Shown: positions 8,033-20,140, numbered from the stretch's first letter. The stretch is DNA of 64,000 nt from Enterococcus sp. CSURQ0835 (GCF_902706605.1 NZ_CACSLH010000002.1:97840-161839), one strand, 5' to 3'. The notes: generated from the letters alone by a model not told the origin. Program-made: numbers and translations.

Positions 8033-8800
8033 ATGGTAGTGTTAAACTGGGATCATACGATGATCAATGTGAACAATTTGGATCGTGCGATTGATTTTTT
8101 TAGCCAGCAAGGGATCACTTTCAAACGTGGTGGTCACCATGAAAATTGGGGAACAGAAAATGCGTTAGCGTATTTTGGTTTGAACTACATTGAGTTGTTG
8201 ACCGTGGTTGATCAAGCTAAAGCCGATAGTTTGAAACGTAGTGAAGCAGCTGCTATTTATGATGCCAATGTGGATTTTAAGCAGCAAGTCGAGCGGATCA
8301 ATACGATCGCGATCCGGACCGATGACATTGAAGCGACCCATGAAAAATTGAGACAAAAGGGGATTAACGTTGGGGCGATCGCAACTGGTAAACGGCTAGA
8401 TCAAACAGGACAATTAATCACCTGGTCGATTTTTTTCATTGATCAAACAGTTGGCAACTTACCGCTGCCATTTTTCATTCAATGGCAAGGTGACGATCAA
8501 ACGCGGGAAGCACAATTAAAAGCGCAAGGTTTGATCGAACCTCAAAAAGCTGGTGATCTAGTGGTGACAGAAGCGATTTTTGAAGTGCCAGATGTCCAAA
8601 AAGCAGCGAGTCTGTTTGCTGAGCTTTTGGATCAACCGGTAGAAATGGTGGATGAAGGAGCCAATATAAAACTACAAGATCGAACGCTCCGTTTTATCAA
8701 AGGAACTGCAGATCATTTGATGACTTTAGTGTTTAAAGGCGCTAATCAAACATTGGCCGGACGATTAGTTCGTTTTGATCAGATTCAATTTCAGTTTTAA
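8033..8800 (+). CDS. VOC-like protein (Glyoxalase_3 type)
   Basis: A 255-residue protein with an N-terminal VOC module (LNWDHTMINVNNLDRAIDFF, with GIxFKRGGxHxxWGTxNALAYF), the signature of the glyoxalase-like domain 3 group, and a second diverged module (about 180-255, VVTEAIFEVPDVQKAASLF). I chose ATG 8033, which follows AGAGGAG at a good distance, rather than the in-frame ATG at 8012, which has no ribosome site. Activity is unknown; it is probably a cytosolic enzyme on a small molecule. It does not share an operon with the VOC gene at 7414. Confidence 0.8.
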   Translation: MVVLNWDHTMINVNNLDRAIDFFSQQGITFKRGGHHENWGTENALAYFGLNYIELLTVVDQAKADSLKRSEAAAIYDANVDFKQQVERINTIAIRTDDIEATHEKLRQKGINVGAIATGKRLDQTGQLITWSIFFIDQTVGNLPLPFFIQWQGDDQTREAQLKAQGLIEPQKAGDLVVTEAIFEVPDVQKAASLFAELLDQPVEMVDEGANIKLQDRTLRFIKGTADHLMTLVFKGANQTLAGRLVRFDQIQFQF

Positions 8801-8847
8801 AGCAGTTGACGAACAACTTAGAAAGCCGTAAGCTAAAGTTACCGATC

Positions 8848-8886
8848 AGGGAGTGGGACATCAGTTACAGTCTGCTCTCTTTTTTG
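8848..8886 (+). terminator. Weak rho-independent terminator
   Basis: AGGGAG / CTCTCT with an inner GGAC / GTCT pairing, then six T. Several G-T pairs make the stem weak. Confidence 0.5.
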
Positions 8887-8985
8887 TGTAATTGCATGAC
8901 AACATCAGCTTCTGTCAGTTGCAAACTCTGATTTGTAAGTCAAAGTTATGGAAAGTTTTTGATTGTAGTGTTGTGGAGGAAGATC

Positions 8986-9894
8986 ATGAAAAAAGTTGCG
9001 CCATTTTTTGTTGCGTTAGGGGCGATCAGTTATGGGTTGCCAGCGAGTTTATTTAAATTAGCTAAGGCCGATGGGTTATCCGATAGCACGATTTTATGTT
9101 TTGTTTTTTTCTTTGCTTGTTTATTTTTGAATTTAGCTGCAGCATGTCTACCGAAAACAAAACGCCAAGTCATTGATCATAAGCGCCGCAATCTGGTGAT
9201 TTTATCGGGTTCTTCAATGGCACTCACCAATACGTTTTATTTATTGTCGTTGTCGCATGTTCCAGTCGCACTGGCGGCGGTCATGTTGATCCAATCAATG
9301 TGGTTATCGATCGCACTTGATTGTCTGATTAAGCAGCATTGGCCGACTCTTTTACAAGTTGGCGTGATTTTATTGATTATTTTTGGAACGGTGTTGGCAA
9401 CGGGCGTATTGAACTTGCACCAAAAAATTTCTCTTTGGGGATTATTTCTAGCCTTTTTATCAGCTTTTGCCTACGCGCTGACGTTACAATTCACCGGGAA
9501 ATTAGGCCAAGAACTTCATCCTCTCAACAAAGCGCGACTGATGAGCATCGGTGCTTTTTTAGTCATCGCAGTGATTTGGGGCCCGCAACTATTTCAAGGG
9601 GCTTCGCTAGTGAAAGGATTGGCTTGGGGAAGTTTTACCTCGTTGTTTGCGATGGTTTTGCCACTGACTTGTTACTCCTATTTTATGCCGAAAGTGAAAG
9701 CTTCTACCGGTGCGATCATCTCATCATTAGAGCTACCAGCTTCGATCATTTTTGCGTTTTTTATTTTAAGTGAAAAGATTAGTGGTTGGCAATTGATGGG
9801 AGTTGTGATCATCATTATCGCCGTGGTATTATCGGCTCGTGAGCAAGACAGTTGCGCCGTGTCAACAAATAGTGTTCAATCAAAGAAAAGCTAA
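8986..9894 (+). CDS. EamA/DMT-family transporter
   Basis: A 302-residue integral membrane protein with about ten helices in two EamA repeats, as in drug/metabolite exporters. The N-terminal half reads APFFVALGAISYGLPASLFK and the second repeat begins near LWGLFLAFLSAFAYALTLQF. ATG 8986 is preceded by GGAGGAAG; the in-frame TTG at 8959 has no ribosome site. The substrate cannot be told. The first rhodanese gene starts 17 bases after its stop, so export of a sulfur-containing or amino-acid-like compound is possible, by context only. Confidence 0.87.
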   Translation: MKKVAPFFVALGAISYGLPASLFKLAKADGLSDSTILCFVFFFACLFLNLAAACLPKTKRQVIDHKRRNLVILSGSSMALTNTFYLLSLSHVPVALAAVMLIQSMWLSIALDCLIKQHWPTLLQVGVILLIIFGTVLATGVLNLHQKISLWGLFLAFLSAFAYALTLQFTGKLGQELHPLNKARLMSIGAFLVIAVIWGPQLFQGASLVKGLAWGSFTSLFAMVLPLTCYSYFMPKVKASTGAIISSLELPASIIFAFFILSEKISGWQLMGVVIIIIAVVLSAREQDSCAVSTNSVQSKKS

Positions 9895-9911
9895 GGATGA
9901 GGAGCGCGGAT

Positions 9912-10232
9912 ATGTTAGGTTTATTTACTAAGATCAACAGTATTTCCACTAATGAATTGCAAGAAAAAGTTGCCGACAGCATCGAATTGATCGATGTGCG
10001 TTATCCTGCAGAATACCGAGCTGGGCACATCGAAAAAGCCAAAAATATCCCTTTTGAAAAAATCGCGACTTATATGGGAGATAAGACCAAAACGATCTAC
10101 CTCGTATGTACAGCCGGTGTTCGCAGTAAACAGGCAGCTAAGATCTTAAAGAAAAAAGGTTACCACGTGGTCAATGTGTCAGGCGGGATGCGTGCTTGGC
10201 AGGGGAAAATCGTACGGGAAGAGGAAAAATAA
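9912..10232 (+). CDS. Rhodanese-like single-domain protein (first of two)
   Basis: A 106-residue rhodanese domain. The DVRYPAEYRAGHI segment and the active-site loop C66-TAGVRS are intact, so it could carry a persulfide sulfur. ATG 9912 follows GATGAGGAG; the upstream in-frame ATG at 9897 overlaps that ribosome site and was not chosen. It is the middle gene of an exporter-rhodanese-rhodanese operon, and its stop overlaps the next start (TAATG). Confidence 0.87.
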   Translation: MLGLFTKINSISTNELQEKVADSIELIDVRYPAEYRAGHIEKAKNIPFEKIATYMGDKTKTIYLVCTAGVRSKQAAKILKKKGYHVVNVSGGMRAWQGKIVREEEK

Positions 10233-10531
10233 TGTTTGAAACACTTACTTCAAAAAATTTTTTAACGAAATGGCAACAAGGTTCGCTTCATGTTTTAGAT
10301 GTCAGAAGACCCGCTGAGTATAAGGAAGGACATATCCCGCAAGCTCAAAATTTACCGTTAGAAGACTTGCCTCAGTTGTTTACGCAGTTGGCTAAAGAGG
10401 AGCACTACTATCTGATCTGCCGGTCGGGTCGACGTTCGGAGCAAGCAGCGCAATTTTTAAGCGAACGAGGGTACCATGTGACAAACGTTGCCGGCGGGAT
10501 GAATGCTTGGACTGGCAAGCAAACTAGTTAA
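10232..10531 (+). CDS. Rhodanese-like single-domain protein (second of two)
   Basis: A 99-residue rhodanese domain with DVRRPAEYKEGHI and the active-site loop C63-RSGRRS. It overlaps the stop of the first rhodanese by one base, pointing to translational coupling, and a terminator follows. The two copies are clearly related but diverged (the loops differ at three residues), so this is an old tandem duplication or two subfamilies working together. They may be persulfide carriers in sulfur trafficking or detoxification. Confidence 0.87.
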   Translation: MFETLTSKNFLTKWQQGSLHVLDVRRPAEYKEGHIPQAQNLPLEDLPQLFTQLAKEEHYYLICRSGRRSEQAAQFLSERGYHVTNVAGGMNAWTGKQTS

Positions 10532-10552
10532 ACGCGCATAAGACTTGAAAAA

Positions 10553-10582
10553 CGGTGTCTGATCCAGACATCGCTCTTTTTT
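10553..10582 (+). terminator. Terminator of the exporter-rhodanese operon
   Basis: CGGTGTCTG / CAGACATCG (one G-T pair) with a 3-base loop, then CTCTTTTTT. Confidence 0.8.
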
Positions 10583-10678
10583 GTAAACAGACTAGCCGAT
10601 GATCCAAGCCTGCTTTTTCTCAGTTGTTTTGTGTCAGAAATTTCGCTAAAATCGAAGGGTAACTAAAGGAGGGATTCC

Positions 10679-12358
10679 TTGCATAAAACGACGATCAAAA
10701 ATCAATGGATCGGGTTATTTTTTTTGCTGCTTTCGGTGAGCTATCTTTTACTTTTTTTTGATTGGTCGACGAGACAGTTTGTTTTCATTGCCGGCGATGA
10801 TTTTTCATTTCACATGAGTCGAGTCTTCAACATGGCAAATGATATCAAACAAACAGGTTGGCCTAGTTACCTTTCTGAGTTTGGGATCAGCCGCGTGATG
10901 TACGGGCTGAACTTTTTTTATCCGAGTTTGACGACGATCGTACCGTTAGCTTATGGCACTGTGGGGTTAGGCTCTGCGATTAAGGCATATTATTTTTATT
11001 TTGTCGGATTGAACTTAGTGACTTTGTGGCTGGCTTACAAAAGTAGTTTCTATTTGTTCCAGCCGTTTAAAATTTCAGACCGCGCCTTGCAGCAAGCCGC
11101 GATCTTATTTGCTGTTTGCTATAGCCTGTCAGCGTATCGGTTAGTGGACTTGACCACTCGCTTTGCATTAGGTGAAGCGGTCGCGTTGAGTTTTTTGCCG
11201 CTCGTTTTGGCTGGCTTTGTCAGTATTTATTTTCGTGATGGTAAAAAGTGGTATTGGTTAGCAGCCGGCTTGAGTTTAATCTGCTACACCCATCTTTTAT
11301 CCGTTTTTTTAACGGGTGTGTTACTGAGCTTGAGCTGTTTGATCTATTTTAGACAACTCAATTGGCGGCGGATCCGGCAGTTGTTGGCTGCAGGTGGACT
11401 GACTTTATTGTTAGCTGCTGGAAGTCTCGTCCCATTAGTGGAACAATTGCAATATATCAAAATTGCTTCCGTCCATCCTTATCAGTTGAGCGAACAAGCA
11501 CAACCACTGTTTAAAATTTTGGCTGCAGCGTTTGAAAATCACTTGAATCAACAGACGATCGGTTTGTGGGTCATCGTCGTGTTAGTTGGCGGCGTATTTT
11601 ATTTTCGTCGTTCCACGATTTCTCGGTTAGGGCGGCAGAGTTTTTATTGGTCGCTCGGTTTGCTGTTTAGTTTGACCACGTTTTTTCCATGGCAGTGGCT
11701 CCAAGCTACCCCGCTAAAAAATATTCAATTTCCATTTCGTTTGACCGCTTTTTTAGTTTTGTTTAGCTGTGTTTTGGCAGTTGACTTACTCAAAACGAAA
11801 TTAAATTTTGTTTTAGTATTAGGTATCACATTCGCACTGTTAAGTATCAATGTGATTTCAAATGCGCAAGCGACCCAACAAAAAGAACAGACGGGCGATT
11901 ATCGTCACGATTATTTGTTGATCTCGGATCACGGGATTAAGAAGAGCCGGCGCTTCCAACTGTATAATAATACCGATTACTTTCCCAAAGCGGCGCTGGA
12001 ATTTCGTGGAGAAAATGGGAATTCACTCTACAGTAAGACGTTGTTTTTGAACGGAAAAGCGCAGCCGTTGCCGTATCGATTTGTCGGGGGACAAACTCGT
12101 TTTACACTTAAAGCACCTAGAGCTTCAAATCAAGTCGACTTGCCATTACTAGCTTATAAAGGCGTGCAAGTGACCGTCAATCAAAAGCGCGTAGCTAGTA
12201 GCGTTTCTAAGCGCGGAACGATCAAACTAACTTCAGCAAAAGGTGTACAGCAGATCACAGTTTTTTATCGATCGACAAAAGCTGTGATCGTAGCTTGGCT
12301 GATCAGCGGGATTACACTGATCGGATTTGTTTTTAGAAAAACGACGAAAAAAAGGTAG
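10679..12358 (+). CDS. Large membrane protein, PTPS-related / GT-C-like
   Basis: A 559-residue protein with about ten to twelve membrane helices and a soluble beta-rich C-terminal domain (about 390-530) before a last helix. The early stretch GDDFSFHMSRVFNMANDI and LNFFYPSLTTIVPLAYG match what I recall of the '6-pyruvoyl-tetrahydropterin synthase related' membrane family, which resembles GT-C glycosyltransferases and YfhO. It may move sugars onto surface polymers; no activity has been shown from sequence alone. The start is TTG 10679, well placed after AAAGGAGGG. It stands alone, convergent with bglA. Confidence 0.75.
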   Translation: MHKTTIKNQWIGLFFLLLSVSYLLLFFDWSTRQFVFIAGDDFSFHMSRVFNMANDIKQTGWPSYLSEFGISRVMYGLNFFYPSLTTIVPLAYGTVGLGSAIKAYYFYFVGLNLVTLWLAYKSSFYLFQPFKISDRALQQAAILFAVCYSLSAYRLVDLTTRFALGEAVALSFLPLVLAGFVSIYFRDGKKWYWLAAGLSLICYTHLLSVFLTGVLLSLSCLIYFRQLNWRRIRQLLAAGGLTLLLAAGSLVPLVEQLQYIKIASVHPYQLSEQAQPLFKILAAAFENHLNQQTIGLWVIVVLVGGVFYFRRSTISRLGRQSFYWSLGLLFSLTTFFPWQWLQATPLKNIQFPFRLTAFLVLFSCVLAVDLLKTKLNFVLVLGITFALLSINVISNAQATQQKEQTGDYRHDYLLISDHGIKKSRRFQLYNNTDYFPKAALEFRGENGNSLYSKTLFLNGKAQPLPYRFVGGQTRFTLKAPRASNQVDLPLLAYKGVQVTVNQKRVASSVSKRGTIKLTSAKGVQQITVFYRSTKAVIVAWLISGITLIGFVFRKTTKKR

Positions 12359-12386
12359 CCAGCTGAAAAAAGCTGACTACCTTTTT

Positions 12387-12388
<2 letters not shown>
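12347..12388. terminator. Bidirectional terminator between the membrane protein gene and bglA
   Basis: AAAAAGGTAG-c-CAGCT pairs with AGCTG-a-CTACCTTTTT, with A/T runs on both sides. It overlaps the stop codons of both convergent genes. Confidence 0.85.
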
Positions 12389-13817
<1,429 letters not shown>

Positions 13818-13854
13818 TTAACTTACCTACCTTTTTTGTTTTTGTATTTGTAGA

Positions 13855-13888
13855 CTACGCAAAAATCGATGGTTTGATTTTTGCGTAG
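13855..13888 (-). other. Strong hairpin between bglP and bglA
   Basis: A 13-bp perfect stem (CTACGCAAAAATC / GATTTTTGCGTAG) with an 8-base loop. On the minus strand it is not followed by a T run, so it is probably a stabilising or processing hairpin in the operon mRNA and not a full terminator. Confidence 0.65.
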
Positions 13889-13898
13889 AGGTGTTTAT

Positions 13899-16654
<2,756 letters not shown>

Positions 16655-16726
16655 CTTAAGTCAGCCTTCTTTCTTTTTCACCCGGGAAAAAATCATCTGT
16701 GTCTGTCGCTTGCTTCGTTACTTAAG

Positions 16727-16755
16727 ATGATAGATTTTGTTGTAACCGCTGTCAA
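16727..16755 (-). promoter_or_regulatory. Second bgl promoter (P2) with overlapping cre site
   Basis: On the minus strand, TTGACA (16755-16750), a 17-base spacer, and TATCAT (16732-16727). A cre-like sequence TGTAACCGCTGTCA (16741-16754, plus-strand reading) covers the -35 box and spacer. It lies after the RAT/terminator and before licT, so transcripts from here would escape antitermination control while CcpA could still repress them. Confidence 0.65.
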
Positions 16756-16763
16756 TCGCATAG

Positions 16764-16775
16764 CTATTCACTCAT
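16764..16775 (-). other. Four-codon leader mini-ORF with strong ribosome site
   Basis: ATG AGT GAA TAG on the minus strand (16775 to 16764), preceded at good spacing by AAAAGGAGGG. It lies between the bgl terminator and P2. A start-stop this short with so strong a Shine-Dalgarno site may be chance, a remnant, or a ribosome parking site. Confidence 0.35.
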
Positions 16776-16797
16776 CGCGTCCCTCCTTTTAGGCAAT

Positions 16798-16883
16798 AAA
16801 AAAACCCAATGAAAGACACGCCAAATAATGCTCTGGTCGTAGTCTATCATCAGGTTTAGCTTGCCATTACGCAATAACTATCC
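16798..16883 (-). promoter_or_regulatory. RAT antiterminator / intrinsic terminator switch of the bgl operon
   Basis: Minus-strand leader. The RAT element at 16883-16853 starts GGATAGTTATTGC and ends GGCAAGCTAAACC, matching the BglG/LicT target form GGATTGTTACTG...GGCAAAACC. Its 3' AAACC is also the left arm of a terminator: AAACCTGATGA (16857-16847) pairs with TCATTGGGTTT (16812-16802), followed by a T run. The two folds exclude each other, which is the known switch for this family. Confidence 0.9.
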
Positions 16884-16909
16884 ATCAAGATAGTAGTTGA
16901 TTTGAATTC

Positions 16910-16938
16910 AGTTTAACAAATGTTGTAACCGCTGTCAA
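16910..16938 (-). promoter_or_regulatory. Main bgl promoter (P1) with overlapping cre site
   Basis: Minus strand: TTGACA (16938-16933), 17-base spacer, TAAACT (16915-16910). A cre-like TGTAACCGCTGTCA (plus-strand reading, 16924-16937) overlaps it. A 19-base stretch (16921-16939) is identical to the one at P2 (16738-16756). Transcripts from here run into the RAT/terminator. Confidence 0.75.
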
Positions 16939-16996
16939 TGAAAAACAATTACAATGTGAGGCAGCAGAAAAACTTTCTAGGTCGTGAGCAAAGTTT

Positions 16997-17025
16997 TTGC
17001 AAACGCTGACAAGTGGTGCTATCCT
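16997..17025 (+). promoter_or_regulatory. Promoter with cre site ahead of candidate small RNA
   Basis: TTGCAA (16997-17002), 17-base spacer, TATCCT (17020-17025) with TGC before it (extended -10). TGCAAACGCTGACA (16998-17011) fits the cre consensus TGNAANCGNWNNCA and overlaps the -35 box, predicting repression by CcpA when a preferred sugar is present. Confidence 0.55.
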
Positions 17026-17031
17026 ACAGAC

Positions 17032-17082
17032 GTTGGCAGATGATGAGAAAGGCAACTTCCGAATGGGAGTCTGCCTTTTTTT
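17032..17082 (+). ncRNA. Candidate catabolite-controlled small RNA
   Basis: A predicted transcript of about 50 bases from the cre-overlapped promoter to a strong terminator. The terminator has AAAGGCA / TGCCTTT with inner ACTTCC / GGGAGT and a GAAT loop (17048-17079), then seven T. An alternative outer pairing GGCAGA / TCTGCC is also possible. No plus-strand gene lies upstream that would need this terminator, and no reading frame with a ribosome site lies inside. The start point is inferred from the -10 box. Confidence 0.5.
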
Positions 17083-17305
17083 ATTGTCTAATGTGCTTGA
17101 AGCAGTGAAAAGGTTTTATGCCAATGCTCAGAGGCTCACCGGTATTGTTTGAGAGCATTCTGAATTATGGATGCTTCTTCGATAGACTGAATCAGCTCGT
17201 CAACCGCGACTGTTTAAATTCTATTCAAAAAATTTTCTGTGCGTTTCTTCTAAGCGAGGTGTATGTTATGCTATGAAGGCAAAATCGTAGAAGAAGGGGT
17301 AACCG

Positions 17306-19054
17306 ATGCAAGAATTGACCCAATTATTAAAAGATAAATTTGGCTATGAAACGTTTCGACCGGGACAACAAGCGCTGATCGAAAAAGTTTTGGCGCAGGA
17401 AAGTGCGCTAGGGATCATGCCGACTGGTGGCGGAAAATCGATTTGTTATCAATTGCCAGCTTTAGTCATCGACGGATTGACGCTGGTCGTTTCACCGCTC
17501 ATCTCATTGATGAAAGACCAAGTGGATGCGTTAAATGAGATGGGGATCGCCGCGACGTTTATCAATAGTAGTTTGACTGGCAACCAGATCAATGAACGGT
17601 TGCAACAAGCTGCCCGCGGAGAATTTAAGTTAGTTTACGTTGCACCAGAACGGTTTGAAACATATGGCTTCCAACAATTATTGAAGCAAATCCCAGTTGG
17701 GTTGATCGCAGTTGATGAAGCCCACTGTATCTCACAATGGGGTCACGACTTTCGCCCCAGCTATTTGAAATTAGCAGAAGTGATCACTCATTTGCCCCAA
17801 CAGCCAGCGGTGATCGCCTTGACGGCTACGGCTACGCCCCAAGTGGCAGAAGATATTTTACATTGTTTGCAGATTCCTGCTCAAAATCAGATCAAGACAG
17901 GGTTTGAACGGAAAAATTTAGCGTTTCAAGTGGTAAAAGAACCTAAAGATACATATTTGCTCGAATATTTGCGCGTCAATCGCGGACAGTCGGGCATCAT
18001 CTATGCCAGTACGCGTAAAGAAGTGGAACGGTTATTTGCTTTATTACAAAGTAAGCAGATCAAAGTCGGAAAATATCACGGTGGGATGAATGAACAAGCA
18101 CGTTCTGAAAGTCAGGAAGCTTTTTTATTCGATCAAATCGAAGTGATGGTCGCGACCAATGCGTTTGGTATGGGGATCAATAAAAGTAATGTTCGCTTTG
18201 TGATCCATGCTCAAATTCCAGGGAATATTGAATCGTACTACCAAGAAGCTGGGCGAGCTGGGCGTGATGGGTTGGACAGTGATGCGATCTTATTGTTTGC
18301 ACCTCACGATTTGCAGATCCAACAATTTTTTATTGATCAATCTGAGTTAGATGGTGCTTACAAGCAAAAAGAATATTTAAAATTACGTGAGATGAGTCAA
18401 TACGGTCATACACAAATGTGCTTGCAACGTTATATTTTACGTTATTTTGGAGAAGATTGTCCCGATTGTGGTAAATGCAGCAACTGTTTAGATGAACGGG
18501 AAGTCCAAGATATCACGTTGGATGCGCAAAAAGTTTTGTCTTGTGTTAAACGGATGGGCGAACGCTTCGGTAAATCGTTGATCACAAAAGTTTTGACCGG
18601 CTCAAAAGATAAAAAAGTGACTCAATGGCAGTTTGAAACGTTATCCACGTATGGGTTATTACAAAGTTGGACGCAAAGCGATGTCACGCAGCTGATTGAT
18701 TTTTTGACGGCGGAAGGGTATTTGAATCCCGAAGAAGGACAGTACCCGATTTTGAAAATTTCTAATTTAGGGATCGAAGTGTTGAAAAGTCAACGCAAAG
18801 TCATGCGGAAACAAGCGGCAGTCAAAACATTAGTCGTGGACGATGCCTTGTTTGAACGCTTACGTCGGTTGCGTAGTCAGCTTGCCCAAGAACAAAATTT
18901 GCCGCCGTATTTGATTTTTTCGGATCAAACGTTACATGAGTTAGCTGAAAAACAGCCTCAGACGACGTTAGAGTTTTTACAGATCAAAGGGGTCGGTGAA
19001 AATAAATTAAAAAAATATGGCGAACTTTTTTTAGCCGAATTGAAAGAAGCGTAA
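17306..19054 (+). CDS. recQ: ATP-dependent DNA helicase RecQ
   Basis: A 582-residue 3'-5' DNA helicase for recombination and fork repair. Walker A is MPTGGGKSICYQ, motif II is VDEAHCISQWGHDFRPSY, and motif VI lies in YYQEAGRAGRDG. The RecQ zinc site has Cys residues in CLQRYIL and DCPDCGKCSNC; a winged helix follows, and an HRDC domain closes the protein (about 505-582). AGAAGGGG precedes ATG 17306. It is monocistronic, with two terminators behind it. Confidence 0.95.
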   Translation: MQELTQLLKDKFGYETFRPGQQALIEKVLAQESALGIMPTGGGKSICYQLPALVIDGLTLVVSPLISLMKDQVDALNEMGIAATFINSSLTGNQINERLQQAARGEFKLVYVAPERFETYGFQQLLKQIPVGLIAVDEAHCISQWGHDFRPSYLKLAEVITHLPQQPAVIALTATATPQVAEDILHCLQIPAQNQIKTGFERKNLAFQVVKEPKDTYLLEYLRVNRGQSGIIYASTRKEVERLFALLQSKQIKVGKYHGGMNEQARSESQEAFLFDQIEVMVATNAFGMGINKSNVRFVIHAQIPGNIESYYQEAGRAGRDGLDSDAILLFAPHDLQIQQFFIDQSELDGAYKQKEYLKLREMSQYGHTQMCLQRYILRYFGEDCPDCGKCSNCLDEREVQDITLDAQKVLSCVKRMGERFGKSLITKVLTGSKDKKVTQWQFETLSTYGLLQSWTQSDVTQLIDFLTAEGYLNPEEGQYPILKISNLGIEVLKSQRKVMRKQAAVKTLVVDDALFERLRRLRSQLAQEQNLPPYLIFSDQTLHELAEKQPQTTLEFLQIKGVGENKLKKYGELFLAELKEA

Positions 19055-19100
19055 TCGGATCTAGGTGAGCTGATCAAATTGGTCGACTAGATCCGATTTT
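19053..19100 (+). terminator. recQ terminator 1
   Basis: AATCGGATCTAG / CTAGATCCGATT, a 12-bp stem with a 22-base loop, followed by TTGT. Confidence 0.6.
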
Positions 19101-19168
19101 GTCGTAGTCAAAGAAGGGTGTTCGCTAGTAAATCTAGCTTTGACTGAACGAACAATCAACGAATGATT

Positions 19169-19200
19169 AGCCTTGCCATTATTTGGCGGGGCTTTCTTTA
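19169..19200 (+). terminator. recQ terminator 2
   Basis: AGCCTTGCC / GGCGGGGCT (two G-T pairs), then TTCTTTATTT. It lies about 40 bases before the next promoter. Confidence 0.6.
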
Positions 19201-19217
19201 TTTAAAAGTCTTAAAAA

Positions 19218-19246
19218 ATGAGTTGCTTTTTGGAATATGCTATAAT
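19218..19246 (+). promoter_or_regulatory. Promoter of the HMA/P-type ATPase operon
   Basis: A perfect TATAAT (19241-19246) with TGC before it gives an extended -10; no good -35 box is visible at 17 bases. It lies 38 bases before the first gene. Confidence 0.6.
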
Positions 19247-19283
19247 GAAAAAACAATGACGAAAGCATAAGGAGATTGTAATT

Positions 19284-19604
19284 ATGGCATTTTTGACCCT
19301 TTTAGACTTAAAACGAAAAGGAAAAAAATTAAAGAAACGTTACCAGATCGATGTGCTGAGTGCAACGGAACATCGCGCACGGCTGCAATCTCCACTCTGG
19401 GAAAAAAATGAAGCACTGCTCACTGATTTGAAACGTTACTTAGAAAAAATACCGGAAGTCAGTGCGGTTCGAGTGACACCGTTGATCGGGACGGTGACGG
19501 TCTATTATCAGATCCCCGCTGATTTTCCTAAAAGTCGGGTCCAAGAAATCGAGCAAAAATTAATTGCGATCCATGAAAGAAATGGAGTGAACGGCCTTGA
19601 ATAA
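19284..19604 (+). CDS. Small HMA-like protein, first gene of the ATPase operon
   Basis: A 106-residue, Lys-rich soluble protein. After a basic start (KRKGKKLKKRYQIDVLS) the stretch EHRARLQSPLWEKNEALLTD, then VSAVRVTPLIGTVTVYY, has the beta-alpha-beta layout and 'R-x-RLxSP...LxxLxxxLxxIPEVxxVRxxPxxGTVTVYY' look of HMA_2-type domains. The metal-binding CxxC of true HMA domains is absent. GGAG precedes ATG 19284. The next gene starts inside its end (8-base overlap). It may be a partner or regulatory domain of the ATPase two genes on. Confidence 0.75.
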   Translation: MAFLTLLDLKRKGKKLKKRYQIDVLSATEHRARLQSPLWEKNEALLTDLKRYLEKIPEVSAVRVTPLIGTVTVYYQIPADFPKSRVQEIEQKLIAIHERNGVNGLE

Positions 19605-20136
19605 TCTTAGTAGTATCGTAGGTTTCGGTTTGCTTTCTTTTGGTATGAAAAAATATCAGAAGATCTTGCGAACCCAAAATATTGAAGTGAAGTATGCGAA
19701 CAGTTATCGGTTGCGGCTGCAAAGTACGCGTTGGAAAAATCCAACGATTCATGCGTATTTGGTCCAGCAACTTCAAACGAGACCGACGATCAAAAAGGTG
19801 GAAGGTTCACCACAGTTGGGCACGCTGTTGTTTGTTTTTACGCAAGAAAGTTTTACGCAAGCCGAGTTCCAAGCTTTTTTAACGGAATTAGTAGCGCTCA
19901 CTGATCTAGCGTATCAAAAAGCGCCTGTCACTGTCTTGAATCGATTGTATGATGGGAAAACGAAAGCTAATGATTTATTGAAGCGAGGAACGTTGGGTCT
20001 AGTGGATGTCGATACCGCGTTATTTGGCTATACGACTTTTCAAGCAATCAAAATGTTTAACTCTGCACCTCACACGGCTTTAGGCTTTTTATGGTGGAGT
20101 TATTCGATTTTAGAACGAGCAAATAAAAAGAGGTGA
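19597..20136 (+). CDS. HMA-like protein with C-terminal membrane segment
   Basis: A 179-residue protein. The start is TTG 19597 after GGAGTGA, overlapping the previous gene by 8 bases. Residues about 28-95 (VKYANSYRLRLQSTRWKN, IKKVEGSPQLGTLLFVF) repeat the HMA_2-like layout seen in the first gene. Residues 120-170 hold hydrophobic stretches (GLVDVDTALFGYTTF, TALGFLWWSYSIL), suggesting one or two membrane helices. No CxxC is present. Function is unknown; overlap and spacing tie it to the P-type ATPase that follows 4 bases later. Confidence 0.75.
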   Translation: MNNLSSIVGFGLLSFGMKKYQKILRTQNIEVKYANSYRLRLQSTRWKNPTIHAYLVQQLQTRPTIKKVEGSPQLGTLLFVFTQESFTQAEFQAFLTELVALTDLAYQKAPVTVLNRLYDGKTKANDLLKRGTLGLVDVDTALFGYTTFQAIKMFNSAPHTALGFLWWSYSILERANKKR

Positions 20137-20140
20137 CGGA

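Noticed and set aside
17118..17276. A 52-codon open frame before recQ
   Set aside because: The ribosome site is weak, the composition is unlike a known protein, and it overlaps the recQ promoter region. No support beyond being open.
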